Positions 37,538 to 47,775 of a DNA stretch of 59,341 bases are shown here, piece after piece. Both the position numbers and the translations under genes were made by a program. The notes below the pieces were generated by a model. That model was not told the origin of the DNA and searched no databases. It was given only the letters and a program-made list of their open reading frames with translations. The stretch covers positions 1-59,341 of the forward strand of contig JAXMAO010000013.1 in NCBI GenBank assembly GCA_046350375.1, written 5' to 3'. Every line of letters starts with the position of its first letter. The first letter of the stretch is position 1. The DNA is from JAXMAO01 sp046350375 (GTDB lineage: Bacteria; Planctomycetota; Phycisphaerae; UBA1845; UTPLA1).

Positions 37538-40500
37538 ATGAGTCGCTCGCAACTTGCGGCCGCGTGGGCCGCCGTTTCTCTCATTCCCGTCGCCGCGCAC
37601 GCCGAATTCAAGCCCCCCGTCGCCCTGGTGCACGCCCGCGTCGTCGCGCCGGCCGGGCCAACACTGACAGACACGACCATCCTCATCACCGACGGCCGAA
37701 TCTCCGCCGTCGGACAGGCGCTGCGCCTGCCACCCGGCTGCGACGTCTTCGATGCCAGCGAGCTGACGGTCTATCCCGGGTTCATCGATGGCCTCAGTTT
37801 CGCGGGCCAGCCGCGCGGCGAGCCGTCGGCCGAAGAACGCGCCCGCGTCGAGGACGATTATCCCGACGTCCGCGACGGCCCGCACGCCGCCACCGTTCGC
37901 GCCTACCGCCGGCTCGTCCACCCGCGCTGGCGCGCCGCCGAGAGGTTCGACCCCAAGCTTGCGAAGCTCGACGACCTGCGCCGGCTCGGCATCACCTGCG
38001 CCGCCATCGCCCCCCCGCCGGCGATCTTCGCCGGCCGCGCCGACCTGCTGCTGCTCGGCAACCTCCCGCTGCGCCGCTCGCTGCTGCGGACCGATACGGC
38101 GCAGCTCTCGGCATTCGTGACCGGTCTCGAGTCGGGCGACTTCCCGCGCGGCTTCGACAATCCGCGCTACCCGACCACGCTCATGGGCGCCATGGCGCTC
38201 TTCCGCCAGGTGCTCTCCGACGCCGAGTGGCAGCAGCAGATCTCCGCCTGGGCCGGCCGGCATCCGCGCGCCGAGCGACCGGCGGTCGACGCCGACCTCG
38301 ACGCGCTGCAGCCCGTCCGCGAAGGCAGGCAGCCGGTCGTCTTCCTCGCCAACCGCGAGAACGAGATTCTCCGGGCTCTCGACATGGCGGCCGAGTTCAA
38401 GCTGCGGCCGATCATCGCCGGGGCGCGCGAAGGCTGGAAGGTCGCCGAGCGGCTGAAGCGCGAGCAGGTTCCGGTCATTGTCAGCCTGAAGTGGTCGGAC
38501 GACCCCGAGCCCGCGGAGCGCGACGACCGCGCCGACGCGACCTCGCAGCCCGACCGCGCGCCCGCCAGCGTCTCCGAGCTGTTCGACCGGAAGTGGGAGG
38601 ACCAGCCGTGGGAGCCGCGCCGCCTCCGCGACGAGCGCCGCCGCCTGTGGCAGGAAGAGGTCGACAACGCCCGCCAGCTCCACGCGGCCGGCGTGCCGTT
38701 CGCCATCGGCTCGTTCGAGCACAAGTCGCCCGAGGAGCTGCTCAAGAATCTCCGCAAGGCAATCGCGTCGGGCCTGCCCGCGTCGGCCGCCGTCGCAGCG
38801 CTCAGCACCGATGCCGCAAGGCTCTGGGGCGCCAATGGCGATATCGGCGAGATCGCCGTCGGCCAGCTCGGCAACCTGGCCGTGTTCACCGGGCCGATCG
38901 AGGATGAGAAGTCCAAGGTGCGCTGCGTCTTCGTCGAAGGGCAGCGGATCGAGCTGGGCGAGCCGGTTGAACGCCTCCGCGAACACGACGGGCGCCGCGG
39001 CTCGGACAAGCGCGACAGTCGGGCTGCGAACGCCGGGACCAGCGCCCCCGCCACAACGCCGGCCAGCGCCCCGAGTGCACCCGGGCCCGATTACGCCGTC
39101 GAGATCGAGGCCGACCGCAAACCGCGCCTGCACACCAACGGCAACCTGCTGCTGCGAAACGTCAACGTCCTGCCGGTCACCGCCGCCGACCAGATGCACG
39201 TTGACCTGCTCATCCGCGACGGCAAGATCGCCCAGATCGGCTCGCAGCTCGCCGCGCCCGCCGGCGTCACCGTCCTCGACCTGCCCGGCTACTACGTCAT
39301 GCCCGGCATCATCGACCCCCACTCGCACATGTGCAGCGACGGCGGGCTGAACGAGTTCAGCATGTCCATCACCTGCGAGGTCCGCGTCCGCGACGTTCTC
39401 GACCACAAGGACATCGCCGCCTTCCGCGCCCTGGCCGGCGGCTGCACCTGCATCCACACCATGCACGGCTCGGCCAACACCATCGGCGGGCAGAACGCCA
39501 CGCTGCGCCTCAGGTATGGCCGGCCCGCGGCCGAGTGGCTCTTCGCCGCCGCGCCGCGCACCGTCAAGTTTGCCCTGGGAGAGAACGTCAAGCAGTCCAA
39601 CTTCGGCACGCGCGGCTCGCGCTTTCCGAATACGCGCATGGGCGTCGAGGCCGTGCTGCGCCGCGCCTTCGACGCCGCGGTCGAGTATCAGCATCAGCGC
39701 GACCAGTTCGCCGCCGACACCCAGGCCGGAAAAGACCCCAAGCCGCCGCGACGCGACTTGCGCCTCGAGGCGCTGGCCGACATCCTGGCGGGACGCCTCT
39801 GGGTCCACTGTCACTGCTACCGCGCCGACGAGATCCTCCGCCTGCTCGCCGTCGCCGAGGATTTCGGCTTCCGCATCAGCGTCTTGCAGCACGTCCTGGA
39901 AGGCTATCGCGTCATTCCCGAGATGCTCCGCCACGGGTGCGGCGCTTCCACGTTTTCCGACTGGTGGGGCTACAAGATCGAGGCCTTCGACGCCGTCCCG
40001 CAGAACGCCGCGCGGATGACCCAGGGCGGCGTCTGCGCCACCGTCAACTCCGACTCGCCCGAGCTCGTCCGTCACCTGAACCTCGAAGCCGCCAAGTCGC
40101 TCCACTTCGGCGGCCTGCCGGCCGGCGACGCGCTGAAACTCTGCACCCTCAACGGCGCGATTCAGCTCGGCGTAGAGGAGCAGATCGGCTCGATCGAGGT
40201 CGGCAAGCTCGCCGACCTGGCCGTCTTCGACGCCCATCCGCTCGACACCTTCAGCAAGTGCGTCCTCACGCTCATCGACGGCGAGGTCTATTTCCAGCAC
40301 GCCACCATCGACGCGGCCCGCACGCCGCCCGCCGCGAAGCCGCCGCACACCTTCGCCGCGGCGCGCGAGCCGTTGAAGCTCGCCCCGTCGCCCGGCGGCG
40401 TGTACGTCATCCGCGGCGCGACGGTCCACCGCGTCTCCGGCCCGGCGATCGACAACGGCGTCGTCGTCATCAAGGCCGGGCGGATCGAAAGCGTCGCGTC

Positions 40501-41707
40501 ATCGGCCGACGCGGCCCGCAACAGCCCGCCCCTGCCGGCCGGCGCGGTCGAGATCGACGCCAAATCTCTCCACCTCTTCCCCGGGCTGATCAACGCCGGC
40601 ACGTCGCTCGGCCTAGCCGAGATCGACTCGGTCAGCGGCAGCGTCGACGCCGCCGACATCGGCTCGTTCCAGCCCGACCTCTCGCCGCTCTCGGCGTTTA
40701 ACCCGTTCTCGTCCACGATCGAGGTCGCCCGAGCCGCCGGGCTGACCAGCGCCCTGCTCTGGCCGGGCGGCGTCATCATCTCGGGCCGGGCCGGCGTGGT
40801 GCGGCTTGACGGCTGGTCGATGCCCGAGGCGCGCGTCGCCGACGGGGTGGCGCTGTGTGTTAGCCTGCCGACGCTTCCGCCGCAGCGCCCGCGCGACCTG
40901 ACCGACGAAGAGCGCAAGCAGCAGCGCGAGCAGCGCGAGGCCCGCCGCGTCGGCCTGGTCAAGATCAACGACTTCTTCCGCCGCGCCACCGAATATGCCG
41001 ATCAGTGCGACGCCGCCGGCGCGGCCAAGCCCCCGTTCGACCGCGTACTCGACGCCATGCGCCCCTACGTTCGCGGCCAGAAGCCGGTCTTCTTCGCCGC
41101 CGACTCCTACAAGGAAATCCGCGAGGCCCTCAAGTTCGCCGAGTTCTTCAAGCTGCGCCCGATCATCTACGGCGGCCACGAGGCCTGGAAGGCCGCCGCC
41201 GAGATCGCCGCCGCCAAGGCCGACGTAGTCGTCTCGCGCACGCAGCTCTACCAGGGCGAGGACGACCCGTGGGACAGCCCCTACACCAACCCCGCCGCGC
41301 TGGCGGCCGCGGGCGTGCGATTCGCCTTCGCCGAGCCCGACGGCCACCTGGCGAAGCTCCTGCCGCTCGAGGCCGGCACCGCCGTCGCGCACGGACTCGG
41401 GGCCGAGCGCGCCCTCCGCGCCCTCACCCTCGATGCAGCAGCTATTCTGGGGCTTCAGGATCAGCTGGGTTCGATAGACCCCGGAAAGGTCGCCAACCTC
41501 GTCCTCTGCACCGACAGCCCGATGCAGGCCTCCAACCACGTTGTGGCTCTGTTCATCGACGGCCGCCCCGTCAGCCTCGAAAGCCGCCACGACCGACTCG
41601 ACGCCCAGTTCCTCCGCCGGCCGGCACCGCAACTGCCGCCCAGACCGGAACTTCGCGGCCGTCCCGCGATCGGAACGGCCCCCGCCGCCACCCCCGCGGC
41701 TCACTGA
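37538..41707 (+). CDS. Exported triple amidohydrolase-domain protein (outer domains degenerate)
   Basis: 1389 residues from ATG 37538, with GGAGGAA upstream and a signal peptide (AAAWAAVSLIPVAAHA). Three amidohydrolase-like units lie in series. The middle one (about 535-920) keeps the metal site: His595/His597 in DPHSHMC, His757/His759 in VHCHCYR, His785 in LQHVLEG and Asp839 in NSDSPE. The first unit (about 25-500) reads YPGFIDGLSFAG and the third (about 950-1350) reads FPGLINAGTSLGL where HxH should be, so both have lost metal ligands. All three keep the closing IGSIEVGKLADLAVF-type strand. The substrate is unknown. Such exported enzymes are often called imidazolonepropionase-like or dipeptidase-like. 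Confidence 0.88.
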   Translation: MSRSQLAAAWAAVSLIPVAAHAEFKPPVALVHARVVAPAGPTLTDTTILITDGRISAVGQALRLPPGCDVFDASELTVYPGFIDGLSFAGQPRGEPSAEERARVEDDYPDVRDGPHAATVRAYRRLVHPRWRAAERFDPKLAKLDDLRRLGITCAAIAPPPAIFAGRADLLLLGNLPLRRSLLRTDTAQLSAFVTGLESGDFPRGFDNPRYPTTLMGAMALFRQVLSDAEWQQQISAWAGRHPRAERPAVDADLDALQPVREGRQPVVFLANRENEILRALDMAAEFKLRPIIAGAREGWKVAERLKREQVPVIVSLKWSDDPEPAERDDRADATSQPDRAPASVSELFDRKWEDQPWEPRRLRDERRRLWQEEVDNARQLHAAGVPFAIGSFEHKSPEELLKNLRKAIASGLPASAAVAALSTDAARLWGANGDIGEIAVGQLGNLAVFTGPIEDEKSKVRCVFVEGQRIELGEPVERLREHDGRRGSDKRDSRAANAGTSAPATTPASAPSAPGPDYAVEIEADRKPRLHTNGNLLLRNVNVLPVTAADQMHVDLLIRDGKIAQIGSQLAAPAGVTVLDLPGYYVMPGIIDPHSHMCSDGGLNEFSMSITCEVRVRDVLDHKDIAAFRALAGGCTCIHTMHGSANTIGGQNATLRLRYGRPAAEWLFAAAPRTVKFALGENVKQSNFGTRGSRFPNTRMGVEAVLRRAFDAAVEYQHQRDQFAADTQAGKDPKPPRRDLRLEALADILAGRLWVHCHCYRADEILRLLAVAEDFGFRISVLQHVLEGYRVIPEMLRHGCGASTFSDWWGYKIEAFDAVPQNAARMTQGGVCATVNSDSPELVRHLNLEAAKSLHFGGLPAGDALKLCTLNGAIQLGVEEQIGSIEVGKLADLAVFDAHPLDTFSKCVLTLIDGEVYFQHATIDAARTPPAAKPPHTFAAAREPLKLAPSPGGVYVIRGATVHRVSGPAIDNGVVVIKAGRIESVASSADAARNSPPLPAGAVEIDAKSLHLFPGLINAGTSLGLAEIDSVSGSVDAADIGSFQPDLSPLSAFNPFSSTIEVARAAGLTSALLWPGGVIISGRAGVVRLDGWSMPEARVADGVALCVSLPTLPPQRPRDLTDEERKQQREQREARRVGLVKINDFFRRATEYADQCDAAGAAKPPFDRVLDAMRPYVRGQKPVFFAADSYKEIREALKFAEFFKLRPIIYGGHEAWKAAAEIAAAKADVVVSRTQLYQGEDDPWDSPYTNPAALAAAGVRFAFAEPDGHLAKLLPLEAGTAVAHGLGAERALRALTLDAAAILGLQDQLGSIDPGKVANLVLCTDSPMQASNHVVALFIDGRPVSLESRHDRLDAQFLRRPAPQLPPRPELRGRPAIGTAPAATPAAH

Positions 41708-41994
41708 GGCCGAGCGTCATTCTCGGCCGCCATGTCCCGCGGTCTGACGCATAAGTGGATTGTTGCGAAAAGGTTGCCGAAATAGGAGTGGTCGGGCCGG
41801 CCGTTTTGCAAACGCAGCAATGCTGCTTGGAGGCGGCCTGTGGCCACGCTATACTTCTGACTCTAAGTCCGCGAATCCGCTGGCGCTATGCGCCCCGGAC
41901 CGCGCCGGGACTCGAAAACCGTCCCGAAACCGTTCGCCGCCGCAACGTGGGGCCACACGGACGACCTCACGCCGGCTGACAAGGACACTCGGAC
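41708..41994. other. Spacer before korA
   Basis: No gene is supported. An inverted pair GGCCGAG/CTCGGCC (41708-41728) follows the amidohydrolase stop without a T run, so termination is doubtful. A candidate promoter for korAB lies at 41827-41855. Confidence 0.5.
41827..41855 (+). promoter_or_regulatory. Candidate promoter of korAB
   Basis: TTGGAG (41827-41832), a 17-bp spacer and TATACT (41850-41855), about 140 bp before the korA ATG at 41995. Confidence 0.5.
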
Positions 41995-43869
41995 ATGGAC
42001 ACCGCGGTCAAACGAGACGTCAGGCTCGAACGCCTGGAAGAGGTCGCCATCCGCTTTGCCGGCGACTCCGGCGATGGCATGCAGCTCGTAGGCACCCAGT
42101 TCACCAACGCGTCGGCCATCTTCGGAAACGACGTGTCGACGCTGCCCGACTTCCCGGCTGAAATCCGCGCCCCGGCCGGCTCGCTGGCCGGCGTCTCGGG
42201 CTTTCAGATCAACTTCTCCAACCACGACATCCACACGCCCGGCGACAAGGTCAACGCCCTCATCGCCATGAACGCCGCGGCTCTGCGCAGCAACCTGAAA
42301 GACGTCGAGGTCGGCGGCATCGTCATCGTCAACGAAGATTCCTTCAGCAAGTCCGACCTCAGCAAGGCCGGCTACGCCGCCAACCCGCTCGACGACGGTT
42401 CGCTCTCCAAGTACCAGCTCTTCCGCATCCACGTCGACAAGCTCAACGCCGAGGCGCTGAAGGATCTGGCGCCCGAGATCGGCGCCAAGTCGGTCGGCCG
42501 CTGCAAGAACTTCTTCGCGCTCGGCATCGTCGCCTGGCTTTACAACCGCCCGCTCGAGCCGACCATCAACTGGATCAAGTCCAAGTTCGGCGCCAAGCCC
42601 ACCGTCGGCGAAGCCAACATCCGCGCGCTCAAGGCCGGCTACTACTACGGCGAAACCGCTGAGCTCTTCGGCACGCGCTTCACGGTCGACAAGGCCAAGC
42701 TGCCACCCGGCCGCTACCGCAAGATCACCGGCAACGAGGCCGTCGCCCTCGGCCTCGTCACCGCCGCCCAGCTCGCCGGGAAGGAACTCTTCTACGCCAG
42801 CTACCCCATCACCCCGGCCAGCGACATCCTGCACCAGCTCTCGATGTACAAGAACCTGAACGTGCTCACGTTCCAGGCCGAGGACGAAATCGCCGCCATG
42901 ACCGCCGCCATCGGCGGCTCCTTCGCCGGCGCCATCGCCGTCACCGGCACCAGCGGCCCGGGCCTGGCGCTCAAGACCGAGGGCATCGGCCTGGCCGTCA
43001 TGACCGAGCTCCCGGTCGTCATCGTCGACGTGCAGCGCGGCGGCCCGTCCACCGGCCTGCCCACCAAGACCGAGCAAGCCGACCTGCTCCAGGCCGTCTG
43101 CGGCCGCAACGGCGAGTGCCCCGCGTGCGTCATTGCCGCCCAGTCGCCGGCCGACTGCTTCGACATGGCCATCTGGGCCGTCCGCATCGCCACGCGCTAC
43201 ATGATCCCCGTCATCCTGCTGACCGACGGCTACATCGGCAACGGCGCCGAGCCGTGGGTCATTCCCGATCCGACCAAGATGGAGCCGATCACCATCCGCC
43301 ACCCGACGCGTGACGACGCCAAGCTCTTCGTCGACGGCAAGTTCATGCCCTACAGCCGCGACGAGCAGCTCGCCCGCCCCTGGGCGATCCCGGGCACCCC
43401 CGGGCTCGAGCACCGCATCGGCGGCATCGAGAAATCCAACATCGACGGCCACATCAGCTACGACCCGGCCAACCACCAGCTGATGATCAACCTCCGGGCG
43501 CAGAAGCTCGCCAACATCGCCAAGTTCATCCCGCCGCTCGAGGTCGACGGGCCTGCGTCGGGCGAGCTGCTCGTCCTCGGCTGGGGCGGCACGCACGGCG
43601 CGATTCTCTCGGCCACGCAGCGCGCCCGCGCCATGGGCTACAACGTCTCGAGCGCCCACCTGCGCTTCCTGGCGCCCTTCCCGGCCAACCTGGGCGAGGT
43701 GCTGAAGCGCTTCAAGAAGGTGCTCGTGCCCGAGCTCAACCTCGGCCAGCTCCGCAAGCTGGTCCGCGCCGAGTTTCTTGTGGACGCCGCCGGCCTCAAC
43801 AAGGTCCAGGGGCGCCCGTTCCAGATCGCCGAGATCGTCGAGAAGATCATCCAGCTTCTGCCCCGCTAA
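41995..43869 (+). CDS. korA: 2-oxoacid:ferredoxin oxidoreductase, alpha subunit (gamma-alpha fusion)
   Basis: 624 residues. The N-terminal gamma domain (about 15-200) has IRFAGDSGDGMQLVGTQF. The alpha domain (about 225-500) has YPITPASDILHQLS, AEDEIAAMTAAIGGSFAGA and TGTSGPGLALKTEGIGLA, followed by QRGGPSTGLPTKTEQADL. The C-terminal part carries LGWGGTHGAILSATQRARA. This is the KorA arrangement, which with KorB oxidises 2-oxoglutarate (or a related 2-oxoacid) to the acyl-CoA and reduces ferredoxin. Members can run in the reductive direction in the reverse TCA cycle. The korB gene follows after 13 bp, so they form an operon. Confidence 0.93.
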   Translation: MDTAVKRDVRLERLEEVAIRFAGDSGDGMQLVGTQFTNASAIFGNDVSTLPDFPAEIRAPAGSLAGVSGFQINFSNHDIHTPGDKVNALIAMNAAALRSNLKDVEVGGIVIVNEDSFSKSDLSKAGYAANPLDDGSLSKYQLFRIHVDKLNAEALKDLAPEIGAKSVGRCKNFFALGIVAWLYNRPLEPTINWIKSKFGAKPTVGEANIRALKAGYYYGETAELFGTRFTVDKAKLPPGRYRKITGNEAVALGLVTAAQLAGKELFYASYPITPASDILHQLSMYKNLNVLTFQAEDEIAAMTAAIGGSFAGAIAVTGTSGPGLALKTEGIGLAVMTELPVVIVDVQRGGPSTGLPTKTEQADLLQAVCGRNGECPACVIAAQSPADCFDMAIWAVRIATRYMIPVILLTDGYIGNGAEPWVIPDPTKMEPITIRHPTRDDAKLFVDGKFMPYSRDEQLARPWAIPGTPGLEHRIGGIEKSNIDGHISYDPANHQLMINLRAQKLANIAKFIPPLEVDGPASGELLVLGWGGTHGAILSATQRARAMGYNVSSAHLRFLAPFPANLGEVLKRFKKVLVPELNLGQLRKLVRAEFLVDAAGLNKVQGRPFQIAEIVEKIIQLLPR

Positions 43870-43882
43870 GGAGGCTTCGTTC

Positions 43883-44902
<1,020 letters not shown>

Positions 44903-44929
44903 TGCAGCGTCTCGAGTGAATCTCCGGGT

Positions 44930-44990
44930 GGGTGGTACGGGCGTCCCGTCCGTCCGGACGGCCGAGACGGCCGTACCACTCCAAGGCTCG
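44930..44990. repeat. Dispersed palindromic repeat after korB
   Basis: GGGTGGTACGGGCGTCCCGT and the next five bases match the inverted element at 10563-10587 in 24 of 25 positions. A self-pairing stretch CGTCCGGACGGCCG and a second CGGCCGTACCACTCC follow, so both ends are marked by GTACCAC-type sequence in opposite orientation. It lies in the 220-bp spacer before the WecA-like gene. Confidence 0.6.
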
Positions 44991-45122
44991 ACCGAGACGG
45001 AATAGTAGGTGTCGCCCCCGCGCCACTCGACGCGCCGCAGCCCGAGCCGCACAATCCTCCCGCCGGGGCGTATTTGCCGCAGGCTCGCCGGCCTGCGCCG
45101 ACCCCACGCTGGATCCGCCAGT

Positions 45123-46238
45123 ATGCCACCGCTCGCCGCCGCCACCCCGACCGACCTTCTGCACCCCTATCTCTGGCCGCTGGGAATCTCCGTCGGCATC
45201 ACCATGGTCGTCATGCCGATCGTCCGCTCCATCGCCATCGCCGGACAGATCTACGACCTGCCCGATGCCGGCCTGAAACCCCACGAGAAACCGATCCCCT
45301 ACTTAGGCGGCGTCGGTATTTTCATCGGCTGGGCCATGGCAATCGGCTATGCCTCGCTGCAGTTCCCCAACTCGCGCGGCCCGCTGCTGACGATCCTGGT
45401 CGCCGGCACCGTCATGATGCTCACCGGCCTGATCGACGACCTGTGCGACCTCCGCCCGCGCACCAAGCTGTTGCTCGAACTGGTGGCCGCTGCGGTGCTC
45501 ATTTACGGCGGCATCGGCGATCGCGTCGCCGGCGTCGTCTTCTCATACCTCGAGTGGGACGTGCCCCCGGCCGTCCTGCGGACCGTTTCCGCCGCCATCA
45601 CCGTCTTCATGCTGCTCGGCGCCGGCAACGCCACCAATCTCATCGACGGGCTCGACGGCCTGTGCGGCGGCGTCATCGGCATCATCGCGATCGGCTTCGT
45701 GGTTATCGCCGCCCACCTGGCCCTCTCCGGCTACAGCCCGACCTACGACCCGGTGCGCCTCTGCGTCGCCGTCTCGCTGCTGGGTGCCTGCCTGGCGTTC
45801 CTGCGCTACAACTTTAACCCGGCACAGATCTTCATGGGCGACGCCGGCTCGCTGCTGCTGGGGTTCAATTCGGCCGTGCTCATCCTGCTGTTTGCCGAGA
45901 AGGACAAGGCCCGCTGGTTCGTCGGGGCGCTCATGGTCTTCGCGCTGCCGGTTTTCGACACGGCGCTCGCCATCGCCCGCCGCTGGCTGAACGGCAAGCC
46001 GCTCTTCATCGGCGACCGCAGCCACTTCTACGACCAGCTCCGCCAGCGCGGCTTCACGGTCCGGCAGACCGTGCTCATCTCCTACGCCGCCGCTCTGCTC
46101 TTCGCCGCCGCCGGCTGCGTGGTGCTGCTGGTCCGCGGGCGCTATGCCCTGCTGGTCTTCGGCGGGCTGGTGGCCGCCTGCATCGCGCTGGTCATCCGCA
46201 CCGGCATGCTGCAGCGCGACCCGCCGCCGCGGTCGTAG
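45123..46238 (+). CDS. WecA-like UDP-sugar:undecaprenyl-phosphate sugar-1-phosphate transferase
   Basis: 371 residues from ATG 45123, with about ten hydrophobic helices. Motifs of the MraY/WecA family are clear: PYLGGVGIFIG, LIDDLCDLRP (metal-binding Asp pair), NATNLIDGLDGL, FMGDAGSLLLG, and the cytosolic GDRSHFYDQLRQRG. The enzyme moves a sugar-1-phosphate, most likely GlcNAc-1-phosphate, from UDP to the lipid carrier to start O-antigen, teichoic-like or exopolysaccharide chains. MraY was considered, but the HFYDQLRQRG loop and a location away from mur genes favour the WecA/TagO branch. Confidence 0.88.
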   Translation: MPPLAAATPTDLLHPYLWPLGISVGITMVVMPIVRSIAIAGQIYDLPDAGLKPHEKPIPYLGGVGIFIGWAMAIGYASLQFPNSRGPLLTILVAGTVMMLTGLIDDLCDLRPRTKLLLELVAAAVLIYGGIGDRVAGVVFSYLEWDVPPAVLRTVSAAITVFMLLGAGNATNLIDGLDGLCGGVIGIIAIGFVVIAAHLALSGYSPTYDPVRLCVAVSLLGACLAFLRYNFNPAQIFMGDAGSLLLGFNSAVLILLFAEKDKARWFVGALMVFALPVFDTALAIARRWLNGKPLFIGDRSHFYDQLRQRGFTVRQTVLISYAAALLFAAAGCVVLLVRGRYALLVFGGLVAACIALVIRTGMLQRDPPPRS

Positions 46239-46252
46239 CCGGCCGCCGCCGC

Positions 46253-46287
46253 AAAAAAAAAGGGCGCGTCGCACTCGCGACGCGCCC
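46253..46287 (-). terminator. Terminator hairpin with A9 on the left
   Basis: Nine A (46253-46261), then GGGCGCGTCGC (46262-46272), loop ACTC, and GCGACGCGCCC (46277-46287). For minus-strand transcription the A run becomes a U-tract, so it ends the lipoprotein gene at 46328. It may also act on the convergent WecA-like gene. Confidence 0.82.
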
Positions 46288-46327
46288 GGACCTTGCCTCG
46301 GTTCAGACCGCAGGGCGGGATGAGCTG

Positions 46328-47575
46328 TTACGGTCCCTGCCCGCCAATGTGAATGAAGAACACCGAGATCGCCAGCTCGTGCACGCCCGCCACGCCGTCG
46401 GCGATGCCGCCCGGCGCGTGGTTGGTCACGTGCGGGCCGATCTGAACGAACAGGGGCACCAGCGCCGGCTCGTTGTAGCCCGACTTCGGCGCGGGAATCG
46501 TGTCCACCCCGTTCACAATTGGAGCCCGCGGACCCGACGGATCGAGCACCACCTGGCTGATCGTATTCGCCGGCCCGGTGTGGAACGCCTCGCGGCGAAT
46601 CACCAGCAGGAAGCCGCCATGTCCCGGCGCCGGCGTGATGACCGGCGGCATCGGATTGTCCGCCGACAGGTTCGACCGGTCGATGAACGCGTAGGGCTGC
46701 GACGGCAGCTCGTTGCACGGATGCACCAGGGCGTTCGGCGGATCGAGCCGGTTGGCCGGCTCGCTGAACACGTCAAACCGATCGCCGGTCACCTGGGCCG
46801 ACTGGAAGAACCCGTGCGGCGGCGGACCGGGCGGCGGAACGTCGGCGTACGCGACCGGCCCGCCCTTCGACGCGCCGATCAGGTTGTAGAACCGGCCGCT
46901 CTGGAAGCCGTTGTCACGCATGAACAGCAGCCACGCCGTCGGCCCGAGGAAGTTCATGTAGGCCCGCGTGAGGACCGGCTGGTTCACGAAGTCCAGGCCG
47001 CGCACCTCGATGGCCACGTCGCCGCCGTTCAGGTCGATCAGCGAGCGATGGCCGAGCACGTCGTCATTCGACGGAAAGTTGGCCTGCGGATCGTTGTAGT
47101 TGTCGCTGGTCGGGTTGAAGGCGTGGCCGACCGTGAAGCGGTTCACCGCGCGGAAGTTGAACTCGATCTGCGTGAACGTCGGGTCGAACGCCGGGTTCGG
47201 CACCCGCATCGACATGATGTAGTCGGTCTCGCCATCGGTGAACAGGAAGTCATACGCGCCGATCGGGTTGAACGGCGGAATGCCCTGGAAGAAATCCATC
47301 GTCTTCGGCCCGCCGATGCGCGACGACCAGCGCACGTCGCCGGGCTGCGTGCCCAGCGGGTCGCAGCTCATCTGCATCGGGCTGGCCGACCGCTGCATCA
47401 GGTCCACCGTCGCCAGCGACGGATCGACGATTATGCGGGCGGCGTTCAGCCGCGATTCAGACGGCTGAGTCTGATCGGTGCCGCCCCCACCCGGATTCTG
47501 ACCGAGCTGCTGTCCACAGCCGGCGGTAAACAGGCCGACCACGGAAATTAGACTGATTCCGGCGAAACGCTTCAT
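46328..47575 (-). CDS. Lipoprotein of unknown function
   Basis: 415 residues from ATG 47575, with GGAGGAGAAC upstream. The N-terminus MKRFAGISLISVVGLFTAGC is a lipoprotein signal with lipobox FTAGC. A Gly/Gln/Ser/Thr-rich linker follows. The mature part has beta-type stretches (DFLFTDGETDYIMSMRVPNP, IEFNFRAVNRFTVGHAF) and a tail rich in Pro and His. No known family was recognised; the amount of DVAIEVRGLDF-like strand suggests a beta-sandwich. It is monocistronic: a TTGACA/TATAAG promoter lies at 47669-47698 and a strong terminator follows. Confidence 0.75.
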   Translation of the reverse strand: MKRFAGISLISVVGLFTAGCGQQLGQNPGGGGTDQTQPSESRLNAARIIVDPSLATVDLMQRSASPMQMSCDPLGTQPGDVRWSSRIGGPKTMDFFQGIPPFNPIGAYDFLFTDGETDYIMSMRVPNPAFDPTFTQIEFNFRAVNRFTVGHAFNPTSDNYNDPQANFPSNDDVLGHRSLIDLNGGDVAIEVRGLDFVNQPVLTRAYMNFLGPTAWLLFMRDNGFQSGRFYNLIGASKGGPVAYADVPPPGPPPHGFFQSAQVTGDRFDVFSEPANRLDPPNALVHPCNELPSQPYAFIDRSNLSADNPMPPVITPAPGHGGFLLVIRREAFHTGPANTISQVVLDPSGPRAPIVNGVDTIPAPKSGYNEPALVPLFVQIGPHVTNHAPGGIADGVAGVHELAISVFFIHIGGQGP

Positions 47576-47668
47576 TTTGTTCTCCTCCCCCTACGGACCG
47601 GTTTCCCCCAATTGCTGCGCGGCAGGCGCAACCCGAGCGAGTGCTGGCAAAGTTCTTTTCCAGCACAA

Positions 47669-47698
47669 CTTATACTCCGAATCCAGCGCCGCTGTCAA
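47669..47698 (-). promoter_or_regulatory. Promoter of the lipoprotein gene
   Basis: On the minus strand, a perfect TTGACA (47698-47693), an 18-bp spacer and TATAAG (47674-47669). The 5' untranslated region is about 85 bp and contains an inverted pair GTGCTGG/CCAGCAC (47641-47647 and 47660-47666). Confidence 0.7.
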
Positions 47699-47775
47699 GA
47701 ACGAACCGGGGGGAAGCTGTTAAAATAGGAAAGGCGCACCCCGTTTGTATCGCTAACCAGTTGTCCCGGCCAATA

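Noticed and set aside
46349..47551. 400-residue plus-strand frame opposite the lipoprotein
   Set aside because: Antisense to a gene with its own promoter, ribosome-binding site and terminator.
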